Shown here one piece after another: positions 40,608 to 48,945 of a DNA stretch of 64,000 nucleotides. The first letter of the stretch is position 1, and each line of letters begins with the position of its first letter. The notes beneath the pieces are model-generated. The model searched no databases and was not told the origin of the DNA. It worked only from the letters and a program-made list of their open reading frames with translations. The translations under genes were made by a program, and so were the position numbers. Source of the DNA: Mucilaginibacter gossypiicola (lineage in GTDB: Bacteria > Bacteroidota > Bacteroidia > Sphingobacteriales > Sphingobacteriaceae); the NCBI RefSeq assembly GCF_900110105.1, contig NZ_FOCL01000001.1, positions 868,001 through 932,000 of the forward strand, written 5' to 3'.

Positions 40608-41978
40608 ATGTTTAAGCAAAAAATAAAAATTATTGCAACCGGGCTTACGTTAACTTTCATGTCTTATTCTTCTGCTGTAAAAAGCCAGGAAATGGGCGAC
40701 GCGGAAAGAAAATCAATGGAAAAAGGTAAAATCTACCCCTCATTAAAGGGTGTAGGGCAAGGTGTATCCGGGCCGGGCTCTAATCTTCCGCCCGAAAAGA
40801 TGCAATGGTGGGAAGATCAAAAATTTGGGATGTTTATACATTGGGGCTTATATGCAATTCCGGCCACGGGCGAATGGACCATGTTCAACCAAAAAATACC
40901 GGCCGAGGAATACGCCAAATTAGCAGACCAATTCAATCCGAAGCATTTTAGCGCCGCAGAATGGGCTAAAGTAGCGAAAGAGGCGGGTATGAAGTATATG
41001 GTAATGGTAAGCAGGCATCATGACGGTTTTGCCCTTTGGAACAGTCCTTCAAGTTATAAGCATTTTGATAGTTGGGAAACTGCCGCTCACCGCGATTTTG
41101 TAAAAGAGTATACAGACGCCTGCCGCAAAGCGGGTTTATACGTAGGTATTTATTACTCGCCACTGGATTGGCGTTTTCCCGGTTATTTCGACCCCAAGGG
41201 GCTTCCTGACAACGCTGCCCTGCTCAAGAAACAAACGTATGGGCAGGTAGAAGAGCTAATGAAAAACTATGGCAAAATAGATATTTTGTGGTACGATGGT
41301 GGCTGGCTGGCGCATAAAGGTACTGATGCCGATGCAGCCTGGTTCTGGGAACCATTAAAACTTAATGCCATGGTACGTAGCTATAACCCCGATGTGGTTA
41401 TTAATCCAAGATCAGGAATGGTGGGAGATTTCCAGACCGATGAAGGCGGCGCGGATGTTAAAGGCCCTATTATTCCCTTCCCATGGGAAAAATGCCTGAA
41501 CCTTAACGAAACGAGCTGGGGATATAATAAAGCCCAACGGTTGATGCCGCTGGAAAAAATTATAACTATGCTTGTTAATACTGTTGATCGAGGCGGGAAC
41601 ATGTTATTAAATGTTGGGCCAGACCCGGATGGTGTTATTCCTCCAACGCATGTGGACCGGCTGAAAGAAGTGGGCAACTGGTTAGCGAAAAATGGTGAGA
41701 GTATCTATCAAACTCGTCCCGGGCCTTTTCAACCCGTTGATGATTTTTATGGTGCTACTTACAAAGGCAATAACATATACATCCACCTGCTCAAAAAATC
41801 TGAGGGAGAAACTGTTATTAAACTACCTCCAGTTAAACAGACTGTTACTATGTGTTCAGTGTTACATGGTAAAAAAGTTAAATTTCATCAGGATGCAACC
41901 GGTATCAATCTCGACCTGGGCAAGGAAGAATTAGATCCAATCGTAACCACTTTGGTGTTGAAAACAAAAGGTAATTAA
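40608..41978 (+). CDS. Alpha-L-fucosidase, GH29
   Basis: 456 aa, with a signal peptide (hydrophobic IIATGLTLTFMSYSSA, cut after SQ near 27). The GH29 catalytic barrel includes FGMFIHWGLYAIPA, VSRHHDGFALW, YYSPLDWRFP and the nucleophile Asp230 in DILWYDGGW. NMLLNVGPDPDG marks the domain end and a beta-sandwich follows. It removes terminal alpha-fucose, e.g. from fucosylated xyloglucan. It is transcribed alone on the plus strand at the left end of the polysaccharide locus. Confidence 0.93.
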   Translation: MFKQKIKIIATGLTLTFMSYSSAVKSQEMGDAERKSMEKGKIYPSLKGVGQGVSGPGSNLPPEKMQWWEDQKFGMFIHWGLYAIPATGEWTMFNQKIPAEEYAKLADQFNPKHFSAAEWAKVAKEAGMKYMVMVSRHHDGFALWNSPSSYKHFDSWETAAHRDFVKEYTDACRKAGLYVGIYYSPLDWRFPGYFDPKGLPDNAALLKKQTYGQVEELMKNYGKIDILWYDGGWLAHKGTDADAAWFWEPLKLNAMVRSYNPDVVINPRSGMVGDFQTDEGGADVKGPIIPFPWEKCLNLNETSWGYNKAQRLMPLEKIITMLVNTVDRGGNMLLNVGPDPDGVIPPTHVDRLKEVGNWLAKNGESIYQTRPGPFQPVDDFYGATYKGNNIYIHLLKKSEGETVIKLPPVKQTVTMCSVLHGKKVKFHQDATGINLDLGKEELDPIVTTLVLKTKGN

Positions 41979-42407
41979 CAGCCCACTAATTATAATAAGC
42001 AATTAATTGTGCAAGAGATTTAAAAAAACTCTTGAGAGCGGGGCTGTCGCATTTTAATATTGAGTTCTTAAAAACTCGCGCCATTAAGCGTCCACGCTCC
42101 CGTAATACGTTATAAACGTAAGCTTGGACGCTTGGTCGTAGTTCAAGCGAAGAGCGCTTGAACTTGCGAAACATAATTAGAATGCGCCCCCTCTTGAGAC
42201 TATCGTGTGGATACATCTTTAAAGAATTGTCATTACGATAGAGCAGCGGTGGGTTGAGTAATGGAGCGAAAGAGAAATCTTCTACATCGGGCTCTACAAC
42301 TATACTTGTAAAACCAGGGCGTAGAAGATTTCTCCTCACCTCTGTCGCACAAACCCCACCCTGGCTCGTCGAAATGACATTTTTTTATCAATGATAAGAT
42401 TAAAAAG
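41979..42407. other. Gene-free region of stacked palindromes
   Basis: Contains AAGCGTCCA (42086-42094) with 42125-42133, TACGT/ACGTA (42106-42120), GTTCAAGCG (42141-42149) with 42155-42163, and a larger imperfect inversion around 42020-42190. To the right is the repeat at 42229-42378. Likely REP- or MITE-like DNA. Confidence 0.5.
42229..42378. repeat. MITE/REP-like long imperfect palindrome
   Basis: The ends read GTCATTACG and CGAAATGAC. Internal arms AGAAATCTTCTAC (42273-42285) and 42321-42333 are perfect reverse complements, with further pairing of GGTGGGTT to AACCCCACC. The layout (short terminal inverted repeats, internal long stem, about 150 bp, no gene) is that of a dispersed palindromic repeat. 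It directly abuts a truncated gene on its right. Confidence 0.6.
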
Positions 42408-42807
42408 ATGTGTCTAACAGATGTAGCCAACACATGGCCTACCGGAAATATCGGCGTCAGAATAGACGACTATATGTCCCGGCCACATCAAAAATGGACA
42501 ACCACGGCAGTACCTGACGCGGGAGGATATCCAAACAGCCCGTATTATTAAATAGGAATAGACGGAACCGACGGGGTATTGCGTTCACGGCCGAAGCTGA
42601 AGTAATAACACTACCGCCTTTTACCGGCGCACCCGAACAACTATGGCGAATAGACCAATTAACCGATGGTGCCTACCGGATAATGCCAAGACTATTCCTA
42701 ATTCAAAAGAGTCGCTGGTGCTGGTATCTTCAGGCGATAGTACGCTGACACTCGCAAAATTTGATATGCGCAGTGATAATTCAAAGTGGACATTTAATAC
42801 CGATTGA
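42408..42807 (+). pseudogene. Ricin-type beta-trefoil lectin remnant
   Basis: Frames in succession read MCLTDVANTWPTGNIGVRID, HQKWTTTAVPDAGGYPNSPY, FTAEAEVITLPPFTGAPEQL, WRIDQLTDGAYRIMP and KESLVLVSSGDSTLTLAKFD, ending SKWTFNTD and TGA. QxW-type repeats indicate a C-terminal carbohydrate-binding beta-trefoil of a secreted glycoside hydrolase. There are at least one in-frame stop and two frame breaks; the catalytic part is lost, cut off near the palindromic repeat. Confidence 0.6.
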
Positions 42808-42845
42808 TTTTTATTTTGCAAAGACAGTGTTAGATAGCTGATATT

Positions 42846-42896
42846 AAAAAACAAGAAGTCGCCTCATAATTGCTATGAAACAGCTTCTTGTTTTTT
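42846..42896. terminator. Bidirectional terminator
   Basis: AAAAAACAAGAAG (42846-42858) pairs with CTTCTTGTTTTTT (42884-42896). Serves the minus-strand GH5 gene and the plus-strand remnant. Confidence 0.8.
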
Positions 42897-42991
42897 TGCC
42901 TTTTTAAATTGTCAATATTCCTCAATATTTAATGACATAACCATTGGAAAAAGGCATGCTAAAAAGGCAATAATACTACTTAACAGTTACA

Positions 42992-44692
42992 TTATATTTT
43001 CACAAAGCCCCATTGCTGATTGCGGCTTCCAGAGTAAGTCCATTGATCAACAGCAATGCCGTTATTAAGCGAAGCGCCAGTAACATCCAATGCCTTACCG
43101 CTATTGGCATTAATGATCTTATAATATCCATTGTCGGTTATCTGAATCGACCATTTTTGATTTGCGCCTCCACTGTAATCCCACAAATCTACCTGACCAC
43201 CGTTACCTGTGTTCCAGCCATAAACTTCCAGGCATTTTCCGGTGGCATGCATAGGAGTTAACCTATAGTAGCCGCCGCCTGCATCTTCTACTTTAAATTG
43301 CTGATTTGCGCCTGCTAAATAATCCCATTGGTCGGCCTGCGTTTGATTAGCAGTGCCCCATCCGGTAAATTCCAACGCTTTAAAACTGTTCCTGCTATAG
43401 ATCTGGTAAACCTGCCCAACCTGGATGGTTGACGAAGTATTATTTTGCGTTCCCTGTACTACTGCAGCCAGGCCCTGTTGATCGCCTACCCCATTTGTTT
43501 GCCTGTTAATGATCCTGAACGCATTATTACCGGCCGATCCGTCATCAAAGTAAAATGGACGTAAACCATATTGTAATGCCTGGTGTGTGATGTAATTAAG
43601 ATAGTATGCTCTGCCGGCAAGGTGCAACGTTAATGCATCTCCAGAAAGCGTTTGCTGGCGGTGAATTGCTCCATACTCCCCCAGGATAACCGGAATGCCT
43701 TTATCAATAAATTTTGACTTCATCAGTGGAAACTCGGCAACGGCATCTGACTCTTCACCCCAGGTTGCATTTCGTGAAGCATCGCTTGTAGAATGGTAGC
43801 CACTACCCCAATAATAGAACATACTGCCCCAGCTTGCATCTGCGGTTAAACCTGCAAAATTAAAGGGAGTATAATAATGCACCTCCACCATCAGCCGATT
43901 TGATGCCGGATCAGTAGGTAGGGTATTCATTAAATTATTAGTGTTGTCAATACTGGTAGAGGGCCCCTGGATAAGCAGCACCCTGTAACTATTGTGCCCG
44001 CCTGTGGACCTGACCGCGTTAACAAACGTTTGATGATACGAAAGCAGCACACTCATCCCTGTGGCGTCTGATACAGCAGGTTCGTTGGCACTGGCAAAAA
44101 TCACGTGTTCATCAAAACCACGCATTTGGGTAGCTATTTGTTCCCAAAAAGCCTTTTGTTTGGCGTTAACATCAGCCTGCGCGGCGGTAGTACAATTATT
44201 TTCCAGCCATCCGCCGTCCCAATGGATATTTAATATCACATACAAACCGTCGTTAACACAATATTGAACAACCTGCTGCACTCTGTTGAGCCATGATTGT
44301 TGAATTTGCGCTGTACTGCTGTTGGCATACTGATCCCATGAACAAGGGATACGAACAGCAGTGAAACCGGCCTTTTTAACCTGGTCGATAAGCGCCTGGG
44401 TTACCGTAGGATTTCCCCATGCCGTTTCGCCACCTGTAGCTTCGAGTGTATTACCAATATTCCACCCTAACTGAAATTTTGCGGCAAGTTGGGCTGCAGT
44501 ACTGGTTACTCCTGCTTGGTCGGGCGCAAGCGGCGAGGTGTTGTAGCTCGGGTACGAAACGCTGGTTACTTTCAGTTTACCCGCATTTGTATTAAGCGGT
44601 TTAACGCCCTGATTAAAAGTCTCCTGTTTTTTACAGCTTGCTAATCCGAATACTGCAATGACGCATAAAAAATAATTTAAGTTTTTCTTCAT
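42992..44692 (-). CDS. GH5 endoglucanase with C-terminal ricin-type lectin domain, lipoprotein
   Basis: 566 aa. The lipoprotein signal ends FGLASC with Cys20. The GH5 barrel (about 65-400) has LGWNIGNTLEATGGE, the acid/base Glu204 (ASANEP) and the nucleophile Glu339 (VILGEYGA), typical of subfamily-4-like endo-beta-1,4-glucanases/xyloglucanases. The C-terminal about 140 residues form a ricin-type beta-trefoil with three QxW repeats (NQQFKV, NQKWSI, NQQWGF). Probably exposed at the cell surface. Paralogue of the GH5 at 59230, which carries BACON instead. Confidence 0.92.
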   Translation of the reverse strand: MKKNLNYFLCVIAVFGLASCKKQETFNQGVKPLNTNAGKLKVTSVSYPSYNTSPLAPDQAGVTSTAAQLAAKFQLGWNIGNTLEATGGETAWGNPTVTQALIDQVKKAGFTAVRIPCSWDQYANSSTAQIQQSWLNRVQQVVQYCVNDGLYVILNIHWDGGWLENNCTTAAQADVNAKQKAFWEQIATQMRGFDEHVIFASANEPAVSDATGMSVLLSYHQTFVNAVRSTGGHNSYRVLLIQGPSTSIDNTNNLMNTLPTDPASNRLMVEVHYYTPFNFAGLTADASWGSMFYYWGSGYHSTSDASRNATWGEESDAVAEFPLMKSKFIDKGIPVILGEYGAIHRQQTLSGDALTLHLAGRAYYLNYITHQALQYGLRPFYFDDGSAGNNAFRIINRQTNGVGDQQGLAAVVQGTQNNTSSTIQVGQVYQIYSRNSFKALEFTGWGTANQTQADQWDYLAGANQQFKVEDAGGGYYRLTPMHATGKCLEVYGWNTGNGGQVDLWDYSGGANQKWSIQITDNGYYKIINANSGKALDVTGASLNNGIAVDQWTYSGSRNQQWGFVKI

Positions 44693-45559
44693 AAGAAATT
44701 GGTTTAATTGACGATGTCATCGTCGTGATTAATTGGTTTATTGAGTGTGAAGTAGTAGACAACGAGGTTAAAAGGAGGAGATGTATTCTATTAACATACA
44801 GGCTTATATAGATGATGTTAGGAGTGGTTGTAAACAAGAAACCATTTAACCGCTTGCACAATGTGTAAGTACCATTTTTTGCAGCAACTGCATTTATTAA
44901 AAAAATCAATAATGCAGTTGCTATTCTGCGCAAAGCAGAGGCTAACGTTAATTTCATTTTCACAGACAAGAATAAAAACAGGTTTGAACCGGTTTAATTG
45001 GTTAATTTATTATCCTAAAGGCAAAGGATAATTAATAAAAAACAGATGCTAAATCTTCAAATCACAGCCTTTAGAATAATGGCTATATTTTTAATTAGTA
45101 CCCTGGTTTATTAATTTGGTACTAAAATTAAGTTGCTACCGGAGCACAAAAGTTAAAAAATAGGGTGCAGAATGTTTCCATTTGCAAAAAACAGCATTTG
45201 CAGGCCTTTTTTCTTCAGAAATACCCTTTTCTTCCTAAAAAAGGAGTAATCTTATTAATTATGAAAGCTCTTTTTCTTGATTTGTCAAATCGGACGGTAG
45301 GATACGCTTTAGTATAGATGATTTCGGGAGCTTTTATTTTACTTATGCAACATTTCTTCATCTGTTAGGATTAGAGATAGCGTAGTTTAGCTTAACATAA
45401 CGCAGGTGTTTTGTTTGTGCAGCTTGAATAAAGGGCCTATTAACTAAGGCAAACACACTGATAGTGAACACATTTACCAGCACACCCAGAGGAAATAAAT
45501 TACAAAAAAAGCGGCTAACCATAATCATGATCAGCCGCTTTTTAACTGGATTTTATACT
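44693..45559. other. Intergenic region, promoter side of the GH5 gene
   Basis: AT-rich. A short inverted repeat lies at 45096-45124 (TAGTACC/GGTACTA) and the terminator of the esterase gene at 45505-45543. No gene seen. Confidence 0.5.
45505..45543 (-). terminator. Terminator of the esterase gene
   Basis: AAAAAAGCGGCT (45505-45516) pairs with AGCCGCTTTTT (45533-45543); T-run on the minus strand after the hairpin. Confidence 0.85.
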
Positions 45560-47107
45560 TTATTGAACGCCGGTTTTACCATCGGGCGAACGCCTCCATT
45601 TAAAATAAGTGTCCAATACCTTTAACGCCCCCGCGTCCGGAACTGGGCCGGTATGCGCAGTTTGGGAAAAGTACATAACCGTGGGTTGAGTAGCGCTAAA
45701 TGCCGGCCAATTAGCTGAGCCGGGCCCATTGGGATCACTATACTTCGCAAAGTTTGTCCAATAAGTACTCATCGCATCCGAGATATTCAGATCTGTTTTA
45801 CTTGTTTGCGGATTTGAAGCGTCAAGCGTTCCGAACACATAAGCAACTTCCTGTGCATGCGGCGATCCGTAACCCTCTTGAGGGGAACCTACGGGATATT
45901 CAGGGTGTTGATCGAAATAATAATAAAAAACCTTCGATTTGCCTCTACTTGCCTGTAAGGTAGCCCAGCTCCATGTTTGCCAGCCAAATGCCGCATCACG
46001 AGTCAGATCGCGGGCTGTTTTCGCAACCGTACCGGTGCCGGAAGGATAAGTCTTAATTAGTTCATCGGCAAACTTTCCATAGCGGTTCCGTACGGCGGTA
46101 ATATAATCTTCGGGGGTTTTAGGCGGCGAGAAACTGGCGCCTTCGTCAGAGTTGTAGCCTATCAATACAGGCGTATCGTTATACTTGCCAGCCTCATAAA
46201 GTTTATGCTGATCATCGGGAATTACCCAGCCATCAACAATAGGCCATGCCAGCCCGCGTACTCCCGGAAGCTTATCAGCATCCACTTTTCGCAAATCGGC
46301 TATTGACGAAACCCCGGCACCTTTAACATAGGCCTCACCTGCAGCTTCCGCATCATGCAGGGTTTTCATATTTTCGCCCGGATAAGTTGTGATGCGTGTA
46401 GGGCCAAATGAGCCACCGCTTTCGGAAATAGCGCCCACAAATAATCCTTTAGCTAACGGACTTGCACATAGCATGCTAACTGCGATCCCCCCTGCCGATT
46501 CACCGAAAATAGTAACCCTGCCAGGGTCGCCACCAAAAGCCGTTATGTTTTCCTTAATCCATTTAAGAGCAGATATCATATCGAGCAGGCCGTAGTTGCC
46601 CGATACGTGGTTCGGATTTTCGGCACTTAATTCGGGATGTGCCAAAAATCCGAGCTGGCCTACGCGATAAGCGATACTTACCAGCACTACACCCTTTTTC
46701 GCCAGCTTTTCGCCATTATAACCAGGTTCGGCAGTGCCACCCCAATTAAAAGCCCCACCGTAGATCCATACAAGTACCGGAATTTTGTCGCCCGGCGACT
46801 TAGCCGGCGACCAAACATTCAGGTACAGGCAATCTTCACTTTTTCCTGAAAAAGGGGCTGCTCCCTGTATGGGTTCCGGCGCAAATTTATCGGCCATACG
46901 GATGCCGTCCCATTTTGCAGCGGGCTGTGGGGCACGCCAGCGTAACTCGCCAACCGGCGGCGCAGCAAACGGAATACCTTTATAAATTGAAAGGCCATTT
47001 TTAGCTGTTCCCTGTAGCAACCCTTCTTTCACCTTAACCAGGGCGGGTTGCGCATTAACAACTGTAATAGCAAGTACTAAAGTAAATGAACAAATCAAAT
47101 GTCTCAT
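45560..47107 (-). CDS. Type-B carboxylesterase, secreted
   Basis: 515 aa with a Sec signal peptide (VLAITVVNAQ, cut near 20). The alpha/beta-hydrolase carries the type-B hallmark EDCLYLNVW, oxyanion GGAF, catalytic Ser204 in FGESAGG, Glu in NSDEGASF and His in GSPHAQEVAYVF. Probably removes acetyl or other ester groups from hemicellulose in this locus. About 160 nt from the GH39 gene on the same strand. Confidence 0.9.
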   Translation of the reverse strand: MRHLICSFTLVLAITVVNAQPALVKVKEGLLQGTAKNGLSIYKGIPFAAPPVGELRWRAPQPAAKWDGIRMADKFAPEPIQGAAPFSGKSEDCLYLNVWSPAKSPGDKIPVLVWIYGGAFNWGGTAEPGYNGEKLAKKGVVLVSIAYRVGQLGFLAHPELSAENPNHVSGNYGLLDMISALKWIKENITAFGGDPGRVTIFGESAGGIAVSMLCASPLAKGLFVGAISESGGSFGPTRITTYPGENMKTLHDAEAAGEAYVKGAGVSSIADLRKVDADKLPGVRGLAWPIVDGWVIPDDQHKLYEAGKYNDTPVLIGYNSDEGASFSPPKTPEDYITAVRNRYGKFADELIKTYPSGTGTVAKTARDLTRDAAFGWQTWSWATLQASRGKSKVFYYYFDQHPEYPVGSPQEGYGSPHAQEVAYVFGTLDASNPQTSKTDLNISDAMSTYWTNFAKYSDPNGPGSANWPAFSATQPTVMYFSQTAHTGPVPDAGALKVLDTYFKWRRSPDGKTGVQ

Positions 47108-47266
47108 AAAATCATAGTTGACTGACTAAAACTAATTTAAGCCCTTTTGATTCACAACTATCTGAACTAAGGTTGTATAGTTTCGTGAAATAATGTTCAG
47201 CACCGGCGATAAAAGCATCAACCATGAGCTTCATGTAAATACGAAACCCGGTGAATTGAATAGCTG

Positions 47267-48856
47267 TCAAAGCTTGATCATATTGATCAGGAAAACATCA
47301 TTTTCCCTGATCTGAAGTTTTTTTGAAAATATGCCTGAACTACTTACAGTGATATTCTCTTTCAGAATTGCAGCACCATTATTCTGCTTTTTAAGCATCG
47401 CTACCTGTGCTTTGCTAAGCTGGTCGGGCTTGTTAAACGAAAGATAGCTGGTGTAAGGATCATTTACTTTGTACCCTGTTTGGTAAACCTCTAACCTGTA
47501 TTTTCCACCGGGCATGCCGGCTATAGCCAATTCAACTTCTCCTTTTGATTTGGCGGGCAGATCACGGATGTAATAAGATTGATTATTAACAGAATCGGGT
47601 AAAGTATAAGTATAATCCCATAGCAGCACCTGAACATCACCTTTTTTGTTTTTACAGGCCCAGGATGAACTGTCCTGGTTAGCTATCTCGGTTTCACCCA
47701 ATTTATTTAAAAACGAATAAGCAAAAAAAGCAGATTTTTTTATTCCCTGCGTGTTCATCAAGCCAAATCCACCATGAAATGGTGTAAATCTTGGCCCTGC
47801 TTCTTCAAAAATGTCGCTAAAAGTCCAGTACGACATGGAGTTGGCTGCTGCACCTGTTTGTTTAAGCTTCTCAAGTATGTATGCAGCTTCATGATAACTA
47901 TCATGTATCGGGTCGGCTGGTGTATATGATGAACTCCATTCTGTATAATGTAGCTCCAGCCCCGGAATTGCAGATTCTTTTATTTGTTTGCGTGAATTCC
48001 AAACGTCGCCGCTAACGCTTTCTTTATTTTTAGCAAGTACAGTGCCGGTTGATCCATATTCATCCAAAAAGCCCTGATTAACGCCGTAGGCATGTGTGCT
48101 GACAAAATCAATAGGCACCGAATTTTTGCTACAGAAATTTATCATTTCGGGTACCCACGCTGCGCCAGCAGTAGCCGGCCCGCCAACTCTATAGGCCTGG
48201 TTTACACTTTTAATGGCATGCGCACTGTATTGATAAAGTTTTAAATAATCATCCTGCGAACCTGTCCAAAAGCCATCTTTCAGGTTGGGTTCATTCCAAA
48301 CTTCAAAATACCATGTTTTAACCTCATCAGTTCCATAGCGTTCGGTAAAATGCTGAGTGAGGTTTCTGATCAGGCCTTCCCATTTCTTATAGTCTTTGGG
48401 CGGTGTTACATTCCCTCTCCACCAAAAAATGGTTTTGTTACCACTCGCAAGCGCGCCAGGCATAAACCCTAACTCAACAAAAGGCTTCATGCCTATACTC
48501 AAAATATAATCGTACAGGGCATCTACATATTGATAGTTATATTCCGGGTTTCCATTCCGGTCCTCGCGGTAAACAGCCATATCATCCGTCAGCAAACCGT
48601 GCATCCTGATATATTTGAAACCGCATTCATTTCTTACAGTAGCCAGCTGTTGCTGCCAATCGGCCCGTAAACCCTCATTTGCACGCCCCGCCCCTACACA
48701 TTCTTTAAACGAGGTATTAAAACTTCCTTTTTCTTTTTTAAAATCAAGGCTGATTACCCTTTTTGCGTTAGGCGTTTTATTTAGATTGTTATTTTGGGCA
48801 AAAACATTGCTAAAAAGCAGGCTACCTAAAATAATTGGTAAAATTTTCTTTTTCAT
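47267..48856 (-). CDS. GH39-like glycoside hydrolase (beta-xylosidase type), secreted
   Basis: 529 aa, signal peptide IILGSLLFSNVFAQ. The GH39 barrel has acid/base Glu189 in YFEVWNEPN and nucleophile Glu306 in LHYTEWSSS. The C-terminal beta-domain has VQVLLWDYTYTLP. Activity on xylose- or related beta-linked side chains is inferred. It lies between the GH31 and esterase genes on the same strand; all four minus-strand genes (GH31, GH39, esterase, GH5) may share expression. Confidence 0.88.
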   Translation of the reverse strand: MKKKILPIILGSLLFSNVFAQNNNLNKTPNAKRVISLDFKKEKGSFNTSFKECVGAGRANEGLRADWQQQLATVRNECGFKYIRMHGLLTDDMAVYREDRNGNPEYNYQYVDALYDYILSIGMKPFVELGFMPGALASGNKTIFWWRGNVTPPKDYKKWEGLIRNLTQHFTERYGTDEVKTWYFEVWNEPNLKDGFWTGSQDDYLKLYQYSAHAIKSVNQAYRVGGPATAGAAWVPEMINFCSKNSVPIDFVSTHAYGVNQGFLDEYGSTGTVLAKNKESVSGDVWNSRKQIKESAIPGLELHYTEWSSSYTPADPIHDSYHEAAYILEKLKQTGAAANSMSYWTFSDIFEEAGPRFTPFHGGFGLMNTQGIKKSAFFAYSFLNKLGETEIANQDSSSWACKNKKGDVQVLLWDYTYTLPDSVNNQSYYIRDLPAKSKGEVELAIAGMPGGKYRLEVYQTGYKVNDPYTSYLSFNKPDQLSKAQVAMLKKQNNGAAILKENITVSSSGIFSKKLQIRENDVFLINMIKL

Positions 48857-48945
48857 ATTGATCGTTGAATACTCCCCATACCAGGAGGTAACTGATTGTT
48901 AGATCTTTATTTCCGTTTTAAGCTGATTGACAAATGATTTAAAGG

